From Sphaerisporangium rufum (lineage in GTDB: Bacteria; Actinomycetota; Actinomycetes; Streptosporangiales; Streptosporangiaceae): DNA of 64,000 nucleotides. The position numbers and the translations under genes are program-made. The stretch spans positions 1 to 64,000 of the forward strand of contig NZ_BOOU01000013.1 in the NCBI RefSeq assembly GCF_016863395.1, in the 5' to 3' direction. Of the stretch, positions 24,235 to 32,855 are shown piece by piece (positions within the stretch are counted from its first letter, which is position 1; each line of letters begins with the position of its first letter). The notes under the pieces are model-generated. The model was not told the DNA's origin and did no database searches. It saw only the letters and a list, made by a program, of their open reading frames with translations.

Positions 24235-25194
24235 GTGAGGCCCGTACGCACGGCCGTCGCGGGCGCGTTGCTGGGCGTGCTGGTGCTGGCCGGATGCGGC
24301 CAGTCCACCGGTACGACCGGTGCCGCCCCCGCCGCTTCCCCCGCAGCGTCCACCCCCGCATCCGCCCCCGCCGCCGGCTTCCCGGTCACCGTGCGCGCGG
24401 ACAACGGCGACGTCACCATCACCCGCCGACCGGAGCGCATCATCTCGCTGTCGGCGACCGCCACCGAGGGCCTGTTCGCCGTGGGCGCCGGGCCGCAGGT
24501 CGCCGCGGTGGACGACCAGTCGAACTTCCCGGCCGAGGCGCCCCGCGGCAAGCTGTCCGGCTTCAAGCCCAACGCCGAGGCGATCATCGCCGAGAAGCCC
24601 GACCTGGTGATCGTGTCCAACGACCTCGGCGGCATCGTCGCCGCGCTGACCAAGGTCGGCGTCCCGGTGCTGCTGGAGCAGGCGGCCACCAAGCTGGACG
24701 GCGCCTACGACCAGATCGCCGACCTCGGGCAGGCCACCGGCAACACGGCCAAGGCCGACGAGGTCGTCGCGGGCATGAAGCGGCGGATCGGCGAGCTGGT
24801 CGACGCCGCGCCCAAGGGGAAGAAGCTCACCTACTATCACGAACTCGACCAGACGCCGTACTCGGTGACCTCCGACACCTTCCTCGGCCAGGTCTACGGA
24901 CTGTTCGGCCTGGTCAACATCGCCGACAAGGCCCCGGACCTGGCCGGCGGCTACCCCAAGCTGTCCACCGAGTTCGTCGCCAAGGCCGACCCGGACCTGA
25001 TCTTCCTCGGCGACACCAAGTGCTGCGGCCAGTCGGCCGCGACCCTGGCCAAGCGCCCCGGCTGGTCCGGCCTGACCGCGATCCGGAAGGACCGCGTGGT
25101 GAACCTGGACGACGACATCGCCTCCCGCTGGGGGCCGCGTGTGGTCGATCTCATCGAGACGGTGAGCGGGGCCGTAGGCAAGGTCGCGAGCTGA
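24235..25194 (+). CDS. btuF: Cobalamin/corrinoid ABC transporter substrate-binding lipoprotein
   Basis: 319 aa. The signal peptide ends in a lipobox (VLVLAGC), so the mature protein is a lipid-anchored binding protein. After an Ala/Pro linker comes the class III binding-protein fold of BtuF/FhuD (RRPERIISLSATATEGLFAVGAG, KPDLVIVSNDLGGIVAAL, WGPRVVDLIETV). A Cys pair, TKCCGQS, is unusual but occurs in actinobacterial relatives. The riboswitch and the cbiZ gene downstream make a corrinoid the likely ligand rather than a siderophore. The GTG start has AAGGAGA 5 nt upstream. Confidence 0.88.
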   Translation: MRPVRTAVAGALLGVLVLAGCGQSTGTTGAAPAASPAASTPASAPAAGFPVTVRADNGDVTITRRPERIISLSATATEGLFAVGAGPQVAAVDDQSNFPAEAPRGKLSGFKPNAEAIIAEKPDLVIVSNDLGGIVAALTKVGVPVLLEQAATKLDGAYDQIADLGQATGNTAKADEVVAGMKRRIGELVDAAPKGKKLTYYHELDQTPYSVTSDTFLGQVYGLFGLVNIADKAPDLAGGYPKLSTEFVAKADPDLIFLGDTKCCGQSAATLAKRPGWSGLTAIRKDRVVNLDDDIASRWGPRVVDLIETVSGAVGKVAS

Positions 25195-25292
25195 GCACCG
25201 CCATCGACACCGGCACCGAACCCACCACCGGGCACCCCGCCGAGAACCGCGCCGGGGGCCCCGCCCGGCGCCGCGCGGCGCCGCGGCCGGTC

Positions 25293-26288
25293 ATGCTGGC
25301 CGCGGCGCTCGCCGTGCCGGCGATCTGCGCGCTGGCCGGCCTGCTGGCCGGCGCGGCGGGCATCCCGGTCAAGGGCGCGGTGCTGGAACTGCTCGACCAC
25401 CTGCCCCTGGTGTCCGTCGACTCCGGGCTGTCCCCGGTCGAGCGCGGTCTGATCATGGAACTGCGGTTGCCCCGGGTGGTGCTGGCCGGGATCGTCGGCG
25501 GGCTGCTGGCGATGGCCGGCGCCGGCTACCAGGGCGTCTTCCGCAACCCGCTGGCCGACCCCTACCTGCTCGGCGCCGCCGCGGGCGCCGGCCTCGGCGC
25601 CACCCTGGTGATCGTGCTCGGCCAGGTCGACGCCCTGGTGCCGCCCGCCGCCTTCACCGGCGCGGTCGGCGGCGTGCTGCTCGCCTACGCGCTCGGCAAC
25701 GCCACCCGGCGCGGCGGCGGGGGCACCGCCACCCTGGTGCTGGCCGGGGTGGCGGTGGCCTCGTTCCTGTCCGCGGTGCAGACGCTGGTGCAGCAGCTCG
25801 GTGCCGAGCAGCTGCAGCGCATCTACGCCTGGATCCTCGGCGGCGTCGGCGCCGACTGGTCGCAGGTACGGCTGGTCGCCCCGTACGCCGTGCTGTCGGC
25901 GGGCGTCCTGCTGGCCCACGGGCGGCTGCTGGACGTGCTGTCGGTCGGCGACGACGAGGCGGTCAGCCTCGGCGTCAGCGCAACCCGGGTCCGGCTGGTC
26001 GTGCTGTGCGCGGCCTCGCTGGCCACCGCCGCCGCGGTCGCGGTCAGCGGGCTGATCGGCTTCGTCGGCATCGTGATCCCGCACGTGGTGCGCCGGCTGG
26101 CCGGCGGCTCCTACCGGGTGGTGCTGCCGCTGTCGCTGCTGGCCGGCGCGGCCTTCCTGGTGCTGGCCGACCTGGCCGCCCGCACGGTGATCGCCCCGGC
26201 CGAGCTGCCGATCGGTGTGATCACCGCGTTCGTCGGCGGGCCGTTCTTCGTCGCCGTGCTGCGCGCCACCCGGTCGGTCGCCACGTGA
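25293..26288 (+). CDS. btuC: Cobalamin ABC transporter permease (FecCD family)
   Basis: 331 aa from the first ATG, with about ten membrane helices. Conserved landmarks are LRLPRVVLAGIVGGLLAMAGAGYQGVFRNPLADPYLLG and the cytoplasmic loop EAVSLGVSATRVRL that contacts the ATPase. The frame is open upstream to a CTG overlapping the btuF stop (CTGA). Because that gives coupling and an N-terminal extension of 34 residues, translation from the CTG is possible. It ends in a GTGA overlap with btuD. Confidence 0.9.
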   Translation: MLAAALAVPAICALAGLLAGAAGIPVKGAVLELLDHLPLVSVDSGLSPVERGLIMELRLPRVVLAGIVGGLLAMAGAGYQGVFRNPLADPYLLGAAAGAGLGATLVIVLGQVDALVPPAAFTGAVGGVLLAYALGNATRRGGGGTATLVLAGVAVASFLSAVQTLVQQLGAEQLQRIYAWILGGVGADWSQVRLVAPYAVLSAGVLLAHGRLLDVLSVGDDEAVSLGVSATRVRLVVLCAASLATAAAVAVSGLIGFVGIVIPHVVRRLAGGSYRVVLPLSLLAGAAFLVLADLAARTVIAPAELPIGVITAFVGGPFFVAVLRATRSVAT

Positions 26289-27106
26289 GCGGGCCGGCGA
26301 GCGCCATCGAGGTGCGCGACCTGCACGTCGAGCTGGACGGCCGCCCGGTGCTGTCCGGCGTGGACCTCGCGGTGCCCGCCGGCGCCTGGCTGGCGGTGAT
26401 CGGCCCGAACGGCGCCGGCAAGTCCACCCTGCTGCGCGCGCTGGCGGGGCTGCCCGCCGCCCGCGGCGAGGTGCTGGCCGGCGGCGTCACCGTGCGCGGG
26501 CTGCCGCCCCGGCGGCGCGCCCGGCTGCTCGCCTACGCCCCGCAGGACCCGGTGCTGCCGCCGGACCTCACCGTCTTCCAGTACGCCCTGCTCGGCCGCA
26601 CCCCCTACATCCCCTACCTGGGCCGGGAGACCCGCCAGGACGCCGAGATCACCGCCTCGGTGCTGGAGCGGCTGGACCTCACCGGCTTCGCCGGCCGGCC
26701 GCTCGGCCACCTGTCCGGCGGCGAGCGCCAGCGCGTCGTGCTGGCCCGCGCCCTGGTGCAGCGGGCCCCGGTGCTGCTGCTGGACGAGCCGACCACCGCG
26801 CTCGACCTCGGCCACCAGCAGCAGGTGCTGGAGCTGGTGGACCGGCTGCGGCTCGCCGACGGCCTCACGGTGGTGACCACCATCCACGACCTCGGCCTGG
26901 CCGGGCAGTACGCCGACTCCATGCTGCTGCTCGCCGCCGGCCGCCGGGTCGCCGCCGGGCCGCCGGCGGAGGTGCTCACCGAGCCGCTGATCGCCCGGCA
27001 CTTCGGCGCCCGCGTCCAGGTCACCCCCGGCCCCGGCGGCCGCGCCCTGGTCACCCTGTGCCGGCCCGGCCGTCCCGCCCCCCAGGAGGACCCGTGCCGT
27101 CCCTGA
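26285..27106 (+). CDS. btuD: Cobalamin ABC transporter ATPase
   Basis: 273 aa, all ABC motifs intact: Walker A GPNGAGKST, Q-loop APQDPVLP, signature LSGGERQR, Walker B VLLLDEPTTALD and H-loop TTIHDLGLA. It powers BtuCF uptake. GTG start in a GTGA overlap with btuC; the 3' end overlaps cbiZ by 13 bp. Confidence 0.93.
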   Translation: MSGPASAIEVRDLHVELDGRPVLSGVDLAVPAGAWLAVIGPNGAGKSTLLRALAGLPAARGEVLAGGVTVRGLPPRRRARLLAYAPQDPVLPPDLTVFQYALLGRTPYIPYLGRETRQDAEITASVLERLDLTGFAGRPLGHLSGGERQRVVLARALVQRAPVLLLDEPTTALDLGHQQQVLELVDRLRLADGLTVVTTIHDLGLAGQYADSMLLLAAGRRVAAGPPAEVLTEPLIARHFGARVQVTPGPGGRALVTLCRPGRPAPQEDPCRP

Positions 27107-27771
27107 GTCATCGCCACGAGGACGGCGCCCGGCTGGCGTCGCTGCTGTGGGAGTTCGGCCCCGGCCGCCGAGCGATCTCCTCGGCGATCGTCGGCGGCGG
27201 CATCGGCCCGGTCGCCTGGGTGCTCAACGCCCAGGTGGTCGGCGGGTACGCCCGGATGGACCCGGCCGAGCACCTGCTGGAACTCGCGCCGGCGGGCCCC
27301 GGCGTCGGGATGATGACCGCCGCCTCGGTGGCCCGGTTCACCCGGGCGCGCGACGGCGGGGCGGACGCCGTCGCCACCGTCGGCCTGCGGGTGCCCACCT
27401 GGGCCGCCGCCCCCGAAGGCGTCGCCGACCCCGAACTCCGTCCCGTCCGGCTGGACCGGCCCGCCGTCCCGCCGGGGACGATCAACATCGTCGTCACCCT
27501 CCCGGTGGCGATGTCCGACGCCGCGCTGGTCAACACGGTGATCACCGTGACCGAGGCCAAGGCGCAGGCCCTGGCCGAGGCGGGCTTCGCCTGCACCGGC
27601 ACCGCCTCCGACGCGGTCTGCGTGGTCGTGGCCGAGGCGGGCGAGCCGGAGCAGTTCGGCGGTCCGCGCTCCCGGTGGGGCGCCCGCGTCGCACGCGCCG
27701 TGCACCGCGCCGTCCTGGACGGCGCCCGCGACTGGTCGGGCCTGGCCGGTGCGGCCGGCGTCAGGACGTGA
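27094..27771 (+). CDS. cbiZ: Adenosylcobinamide amidohydrolase CbiZ
   Basis: 225 aa, CbiZ family. Typical parts are RAISSAIVGGGIGPVAWVLNAQV, GVGMMTAASV, GTINIVVTLPVAMSDAALVNTVITVTEAKAQALAEAGFACTGTASDAVCVV. The enzyme removes the aminopropanol side chain from adenosylcobinamide (or pseudocobalamin), giving adenosylcobyric acid for re-entry into B12 synthesis. Its place in a riboswitch-controlled btuFCD operon shows a corrinoid salvage role. The GTG start has AGGAGGA 5 nt upstream. The end overlaps the convergent kinase gene by 11 bp. Confidence 0.9.
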   Translation: MPSLSHRHEDGARLASLLWEFGPGRRAISSAIVGGGIGPVAWVLNAQVVGGYARMDPAEHLLELAPAGPGVGMMTAASVARFTRARDGGADAVATVGLRVPTWAAAPEGVADPELRPVRLDRPAVPPGTINIVVTLPVAMSDAALVNTVITVTEAKAQALAEAGFACTGTASDAVCVVVAEAGEPEQFGGPRSRWGARVARAVHRAVLDGARDWSGLAGAAGVRT

Positions 27772-29617
27772 AGCGCATGCCGGTGAGGATGCGGTCGGCC
27801 ACCGCCGGGTCCCAGTGGCCGGGCGCGCAGAAGAACACGATCAGCGCCACCGGCTGCCCCGCCCCGCGGCCGACCACGTAGACCACCAGGTCCAGCCGGC
27901 CCTGCTGCGCCGGGTCGTTCACCACCCCGGCCAGCCGGAACGCCGGCCGCCCGGCCACCGTGGCGGTGGTGGGCGCCGCCGCGAAGTCGGCCGGCCCCGG
28001 CAGCACGAAGCCCAGGCTGCGTTTCAGGGTCTCCGGCGGGTCGGCGATGGAGATCGTGTCGCTGACCTCGATCAGCACCCCGGTCGCCCGGTCCGGCTGC
28101 GCGCGCAGCAGCGCGTCGACCGCGGTCCAGTCCGCGGCGATCGGCACCGAGAACAGCGCGTCGAACTCGGCCGCCGCCGGGGACACCACGGCGTACTCGT
28201 CGGCGTGCGTGCGCGCCTGCCAGCCGCCGGGATGGTCGAAGGCCACCGGGGCCGCGGTGCTCCCCGGATAGCGCCCGTCCTTCGAGGCCACCGGCCCGCC
28301 GCCCGGCCACAGCACCACGGCGGCGACGGCCACCGCGGCCACCGCCGCCAGCGCCGCCGCCACCACGGCCGGCCTGCCGACCCGCCGGCCGCGCCGCCCG
28401 GCGGCCGCCGGCGGCGCGCCCGCGCCCCGCCCTGCCGATCCCCGCGGGGCGGGTACGCGCAGCGACGTGGTGAGCTGCGGATCCGGCGGCCAGGACCCGC
28501 GCGGCCCGTCTGGAGGGTCCGCGCCGGGGGGCGGCCAGGACCCGCCCCGGCCCGCCGGATCGCCGGCCGGCGGCCAGGAGCCGCGCGGCCCGTCCGGGGT
28601 GCCCCTACCGGCGGGCGGCCAGGACCCCGGATGGGGCTCCGGCACCACCGCCGCGCCGCCGGGCGGCCAGGAGCCCGGCGGGGCGGCCGGCGCCCCGCCG
28701 GGCCGGGCCCCGGGGGACCGGGCACCGGACGGGCCCGTGCCGGCCGGCGCGTCCTCGCCGCTGATGGCGTCGCGCAGCGCGGCGACGAACCGCCCGCAGG
28801 AGGTGAACCGCTCCACCGGGGACTTGGCCAGCGCCCGGGCCAGCACCGGGTTGACGGCGTGCGGCAGGTCCGGCCGGTACGGCGTGAGCGGCGGCGGATC
28901 GTGGGACACGTGCGCGTACAGCAGGGCGAGTTCGGTGTCCCGCTGGAACGGCGGCAGCCCGGCCAGCACCTCGTAGACCACGCAGGCGAACGCGTACAGG
29001 TCGCTGCGCCCGTCCACCGGCAGGCCGCGGATCTGCTCGGGCGCCACGTACCGGGGGGTGCCCATGAAGTGGCCGTGGCTGGTCAGCCCGGCCTCGGAGA
29101 AGGTGCTCTTGGTCAGCCCGAAGTCGGTCAGGTAGACGTGCTCGGCGTCCCGGCCGGCCCCGCCGGCGACCATGATGTTCGCCGGCTTGACGTCCCGGTG
29201 CACCATGCCGTGCTCGTGCGCGGCGTCCAGCGCCGCGGCGATCTGGGCGAACAGCGCGTACGCCCGGGTCAGCGGCATCGGCCCGCCCTCGGCCAGCAGC
29301 GTGCGCAGGTCGGCGCCGTCCACGTACCGCATCGCGATGAACAGCAGGTCGCCGCCGGCGCCCGCCTCGTAGATCGGGATGATGTTGGGGTGGTCGATGC
29401 TGGCCACCAGCCGCGACTCCCGGACGAACCGCTCGCGGAACCGCTGGTCGCGGGTCAGCTGCGGAGCCAGCACCTTGAGCGCGACCACCCGGTCCAGGCG
29501 GCGGTCCCTGGCCCGGTACACGGTGGCCATCCCGCCGCGCCCGACGACCGCCTCGACCAGGTAGTCGCCGACCTGGGCGCCGACCAGCGGCGGCATGGAG
29601 AATCCCGGGTCGCTCAT
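27761..29617 (-). CDS. PknB-type Ser/Thr protein kinase with single TM segment
   Basis: 618 aa. Residues 18-285 form a complete kinase: glycine loop GRGGMATVY, Lys48 in VALKVL, catalytic loop HRDVKPAN (140-147), DFG at 165-167, APE in YVAPEQ. A juxtamembrane linker (300-385) has five SWPP copies. One TM helix spans about 416-437, followed by an extracytoplasmic domain of about 180 residues of unknown fold, with no PASTA repeats. The ATG overlaps the stop of the upstream pseudo-protease gene (ATGA), so the pair is co-translated and the membrane protein is the obvious partner or substrate. Confidence 0.92.
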   Translation of the reverse strand: MSDPGFSMPPLVGAQVGDYLVEAVVGRGGMATVYRARDRRLDRVVALKVLAPQLTRDQRFRERFVRESRLVASIDHPNIIPIYEAGAGGDLLFIAMRYVDGADLRTLLAEGGPMPLTRAYALFAQIAAALDAAHEHGMVHRDVKPANIMVAGGAGRDAEHVYLTDFGLTKSTFSEAGLTSHGHFMGTPRYVAPEQIRGLPVDGRSDLYAFACVVYEVLAGLPPFQRDTELALLYAHVSHDPPPLTPYRPDLPHAVNPVLARALAKSPVERFTSCGRFVAALRDAISGEDAPAGTGPSGARSPGARPGGAPAAPPGSWPPGGAAVVPEPHPGSWPPAGRGTPDGPRGSWPPAGDPAGRGGSWPPPGADPPDGPRGSWPPDPQLTTSLRVPAPRGSAGRGAGAPPAAAGRRGRRVGRPAVVAAALAAVAAVAVAAVVLWPGGGPVASKDGRYPGSTAAPVAFDHPGGWQARTHADEYAVVSPAAAEFDALFSVPIAADWTAVDALLRAQPDRATGVLIEVSDTISIADPPETLKRSLGFVLPGPADFAAAPTTATVAGRPAFRLAGVVNDPAQQGRLDLVVYVVGRGAGQPVALIVFFCAPGHWDPAVADRILTGMRFTS

Positions 29618-31053
29618 GGCGCCGCCGGATGCCCGCAGAAGCCGCAGAACCGGTGCGCCCGGCCCAGCCGCATGCCGCACTGGGTGCAGAACAGCACCTG
29701 CCCGCCCGGCCCCGCCGGCGGTTCCGCCCCCGGCGGATCCGGCGGGACGGACCGCGCCTGCTGGACGTCGGCGCCCGGCGCCGTCATGACCTGGGTGCCG
29801 GGCGGCGGCCAGGTCGCGGCGCCGGCCACCGCCTCGGGCGGCCCGGTGCCCGGTGCCGCGGTCCGCCGGCGCAGCAGCAGCACGCCGGCCACCGCCGCCG
29901 CCAGCACGGCCGCCGCCGCCACCAGGGCGACCGGCAGCGGCGACCGGCCGCCCGCGGACGCCCCGGCGGTGCTCGGCGCCGGGGCCGGGGACCGGGGGCG
30001 CGCGGAGGCGGCCTGTTTGCGGGCCAGGCGCAGGTGGTCCTGGGCCACCGCGTGGTCGGGGCGCAGCCGCAGCACCTGCTCCAGCACCGGCACCGCCGCC
30101 GCGAACGACCTGTTGTGGAACGGCGCGAGCGCCTGCTCGTACACCACGTCCACCGGGCCGCGGCGCGGGGTGACCCCGGCGGCGACCAGCGCGGCCCGCA
30201 CGTCGTCCACCGGCGTCACGGTGCGGGACGCGCCGCCGGCCATCAGCCCGATCACCTCGCTGCGGGCATCGTCGATCACCGCCGCTCCGGCGCCGTCCGC
30301 GGTGACGAACGCGGCGAGCTTGGCGCGCTCGGCGCTCTTGAACGTGCGCCCGCCCGGCGGGTCCAGGTGGGCGGTCACCACCTTGGGCGGCGCGGCGGCG
30401 CTCGGCCGGGCCGGGGTGCCCACCACGTCGACCGACTCCAGGCCGCCGGGCAGCGCGGTGCCGAGCGGTACCGTCGGCAGCGTCGCCTCCTCGCCGCCCG
30501 AGGTCAGCCGCAGCACCGCCGGGGAGTCGGGTGCCGCGCCCAGGCGCAGCACCTCCGCCGGGTGGCCGCCGGGCGCGGGCGGGTCGGCGTAAGGGAACAC
30601 CGTGATCTTCGTGGTCGTGGTGGCGATGCAGGTGGAGTCGGACCGCTGCGGCGGGTAGCAGGCGCGCAGCCGCGCGTTCAGGTCGGGGTCCTTGAGCCGG
30701 TGCCGGGCGAAATCGGCGGGGATCTTCACCTTGAAATGCTCGGCGAACACCCGGTTGGCCGCGTGCACCGCCGGATCGGACCGGCCGCGGACGACGCCGG
30801 TGGCGGTGACCACCACCCCCTCCGGGGTGACGGTGAAGCCGCTGCCCTCACCGATCGGGGTCTCGTACTCGCGGACGATCTGGCGGATCGTCGCGCGGTC
30901 GTCGAGCAGCGTGATGCTCACGTGTGCGCGGGCCTCGATCCGGACCGTTCCAGGAGTGACCCGGTCGGTCGAGCCGCTGGGATGGGGGTGTGAGGGGAGC
31001 GCGAGCGGCCCGAGGACGCTCAGCGCCGCGACAAGGTGGTACAGGCGGTGCAT
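29614..31053 (-). CDS. Trypsin-like pseudo-protease membrane protein with cytosolic zinc ribbon
   Basis: 479 aa. A signal peptide is followed by an S1C/HtrA-like domain. GEGSGFTVTPEGVVVTATGVV (68-88) corresponds to the 'GSGFVIs.dGyilTNaHVV' strand of HtrA but lacks the catalytic His. GAGAAVIDDARSEVIGL (254-270) corresponds to 'GNSGGPvfn..G.ViG' but lacks the Ser, so it is predicted to be inactive. A TPR-like helix pair (about 303-345) and one TM helix (about 372-395) follow. The C-terminal zinc ribbon has Cys456/459 and Cys470/473 (CTQC...CGFC). Coupled by ATGA to the kinase gene. Confidence 0.75.
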   Translation of the reverse strand: MHRLYHLVAALSVLGPLALPSHPHPSGSTDRVTPGTVRIEARAHVSITLLDDRATIRQIVREYETPIGEGSGFTVTPEGVVVTATGVVRGRSDPAVHAANRVFAEHFKVKIPADFARHRLKDPDLNARLRACYPPQRSDSTCIATTTTKITVFPYADPPAPGGHPAEVLRLGAAPDSPAVLRLTSGGEEATLPTVPLGTALPGGLESVDVVGTPARPSAAAPPKVVTAHLDPPGGRTFKSAERAKLAAFVTADGAGAAVIDDARSEVIGLMAGGASRTVTPVDDVRAALVAAGVTPRRGPVDVVYEQALAPFHNRSFAAAVPVLEQVLRLRPDHAVAQDHLRLARKQAASARPRSPAPAPSTAGASAGGRSPLPVALVAAAAVLAAAVAGVLLLRRRTAAPGTGPPEAVAGAATWPPPGTQVMTAPGADVQQARSVPPDPPGAEPPAGPGGQVLFCTQCGMRLGRAHRFCGFCGHPAAP

Positions 31054-31291
31054 CTCCGCCACCTCTCTGCGGACCCGACGGAGCCGATCGCTTCCAGAGT
31101 CGCAGCGCGAGGGGACCTCATCAAGAGCGGGCGCGGCCCCGGCAACGCCGGTGCAATCGCCCGTTGACCCTCCTGCGACCGGCGGGCCGGCCCGGGAGGG
31201 GTTTGGCAGAGGTTTGGCCCGCCGCGGCCTTCGAGCCGGGCCCGGCCAGGGTACGGACAGGGCGTCCGCGCGAGGATCATCGGGGGCGACC

Positions 31292-31720
31292 ATGGTAGGG
31301 CTGCACGACTTCCTCGGCCGGTTCCGCCGGGTGGCGGTGCCGGGCGGGGCCGCGCCGGCCGGCGTGCCCGCCGACCCGGAGGCCGAGCGCGCCGCCGAGC
31401 TGGCACCGGTGTTCGCCGCGCTGGCGGATGCGCACGGCCGGTGCGCCCGGATCCGCGCGGACGCCGAGCGGGAGGCCGGCGAGCTGGTCGAGCGGGCCCG
31501 GGCGCGGGCCGCGTCCGTCGTGGCGGCGGCGCGCACCGAGGCCGCCGCCGAGCGGGCGCGGCTCGCCGCCCGCGCCCGCGAGGACCGCGGCCGGGAGGGC
31601 GCCGCGGCGGCGGAGGCGGCCCGCCGCGAGGTGGCGGCGGTCCGCAAGCGCGCCGGGCGCCGCATGCCCGGCGAGGTCGCCCGGGTGGTCGGCATGATCC
31701 GCGCACTGGCGGACGCCTGA
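31292..31720 (+). CDS. V/A-type ATPase subunit G/H-like coiled-coil protein
   Basis: 142 aa, nearly all Ala/Arg/Glu-rich coiled coil from about residue 30 (IRADAEREAGELVERARARAASVVAAARTEAAAERAR). This is the pattern of V/A-ATPase peripheral-stalk subunit G (AhaH/NtpF), which pairs with subunit E. It is first in the operon. Sequence similarity is weak because of composition; the assignment rests on the fold pattern and position. Confidence 0.72.
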   Translation: MVGLHDFLGRFRRVAVPGGAAPAGVPADPEAERAAELAPVFAALADAHGRCARIRADAEREAGELVERARARAASVVAAARTEAAAERARLAARAREDRGREGAAAAEAARREVAAVRKRAGRRMPGEVARVVGMIRALADA

Positions 31721-31814
31721 TGGGCCCGGCGGGGGCTGGGCTGCCGGCGGTCCGCCGGCCGCCGGCAGGACGGCGGGGCACCACGGGCATGATCCGCGGA
31801 CCGGCGGGCGTCCG

Positions 31815-32855
31815 GTGAGCGCCGCCTGGGTGGCCGGGACGACGCGGGCCCGGGCGCTGGCGCGGCGCCGCCTCGGGCCCGGCGGCGCCCGGCGGGTGGC
31901 GGCGGCCGGCTCGGCGGCGCGGGCGGCGGCCGTGCTGGCGGAGACCCCCTACGGGCACGACGTGCGCATGGGGCAGGACCTGGCCGAGATCCAGCACGCC
32001 GTGCAGGCCTGCCTGCTGTGGCACCTGCGGGTCCTGGCGGGCTGGCTGCCGGCCGAAGGGCAGGTGATGGTCCGGCTGCTGGCCCGGTGGTTCGAGATCG
32101 CCAACGTGGACGAGGTGCTGGGCGGCGGGCCGGCCCGGTTCCGGCTCGGTGCGCTCGGCACCGCCGCGCCCCGGCCGGCGGCGGTCACCGGCCCGGCCGG
32201 CGAGCGCGCCGTACGCGCCGCGCCCTTCGATGGCGAGCCCGGCGGCGCGCCGCCCCGGCGGATCCAGCTCGGCATGCGCCTGTCCTGGGCGCACGAGGTG
32301 TACGGGCGGATCCGTCCGGCGGCCGCCTGGGCGGCCGGGGCGGCCGCGCTGCTGGTGGCCCGCGAGCGGCTGCTGGACGGCCGCCCCATCGAGGGGGCGG
32401 ACCGGCGCCGGGCCGAGGCCATGCTCGGGGTCGCGGCACCGCGCGCCGGCACGCTGCCCGGCATGGCGGCGGCGCTGCCATCCGCCGCCCGCTGGGCCCT
32501 GGCCGGCCTGGACCGGCCGCAGGACCTGTGGCGGGCCGAGGGCCGCTGGTGGGAACGCGTCGAACGGGACGGCACCGCGCTGCTGGCCGGTCCGGGGTTC
32601 GGCGCCTCCCCGGTGCTCGGCGCGGTGGCGGTGCTCGCCGCCGACGCCCGGCGGGTGTGCCTGGCCGGCGCGGTCGCCGCGTACGGAGGAGACCCCGACG
32701 AGGCCGCCTACGAAGGGGATCCCGGTGAGCCACCGGCCGGCGGGAATCCGGCTTCCTACGGCGGGGATCCGGCTCCGTACCGCGGGGACCCGGCTCCGTA
32801 CGGCGGGGGTTCCGGCGACGCCGGGCACGGAGGAGGCCACGATGAGCCGGCGTGA
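31815..32855 (+). CDS. V/A-type ATPase subunit C (d/Ac39-like)
   Basis: 346 aa, helical. TPYGHDVRMGQDLAEIQHAVQACLLWHLRVLAGWLP and LARWFEIANVDEVLGG fit the central-axle socket subunit C/d that links the D-F rotor to the c-ring. The last 45 residues are a low-complexity GDPAPY-type tail not expected in the family. GTG start; the end overlaps the subunit I gene by 14 bp. The assignment leans on position between G and I. Confidence 0.68.
   Translation: MSAAWVAGTTRARALARRRLGPGGARRVAAAGSAARAAAVLAETPYGHDVRMGQDLAEIQHAVQACLLWHLRVLAGWLPAEGQVMVRLLARWFEIANVDEVLGGGPARFRLGALGTAAPRPAAVTGPAGERAVRAAPFDGEPGGAPPRRIQLGMRLSWAHEVYGRIRPAAAWAAGAAALLVARERLLDGRPIEGADRRRAEAMLGVAAPRAGTLPGMAAALPSAARWALAGLDRPQDLWRAEGRWWERVERDGTALLAGPGFGASPVLGAVAVLAADARRVCLAGAVAAYGGDPDEAAYEGDPGEPPAGGNPASYGGDPAPYRGDPAPYGGGSGDAGHGGGHDEPA

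Noticed and set aside
24235-27106. Siderophore (iron) ABC importer
   Set aside because: The binding protein and permease belong to a family shared with siderophore importers, but the cobalamin riboswitch in front and cbiZ behind specify corrinoids.
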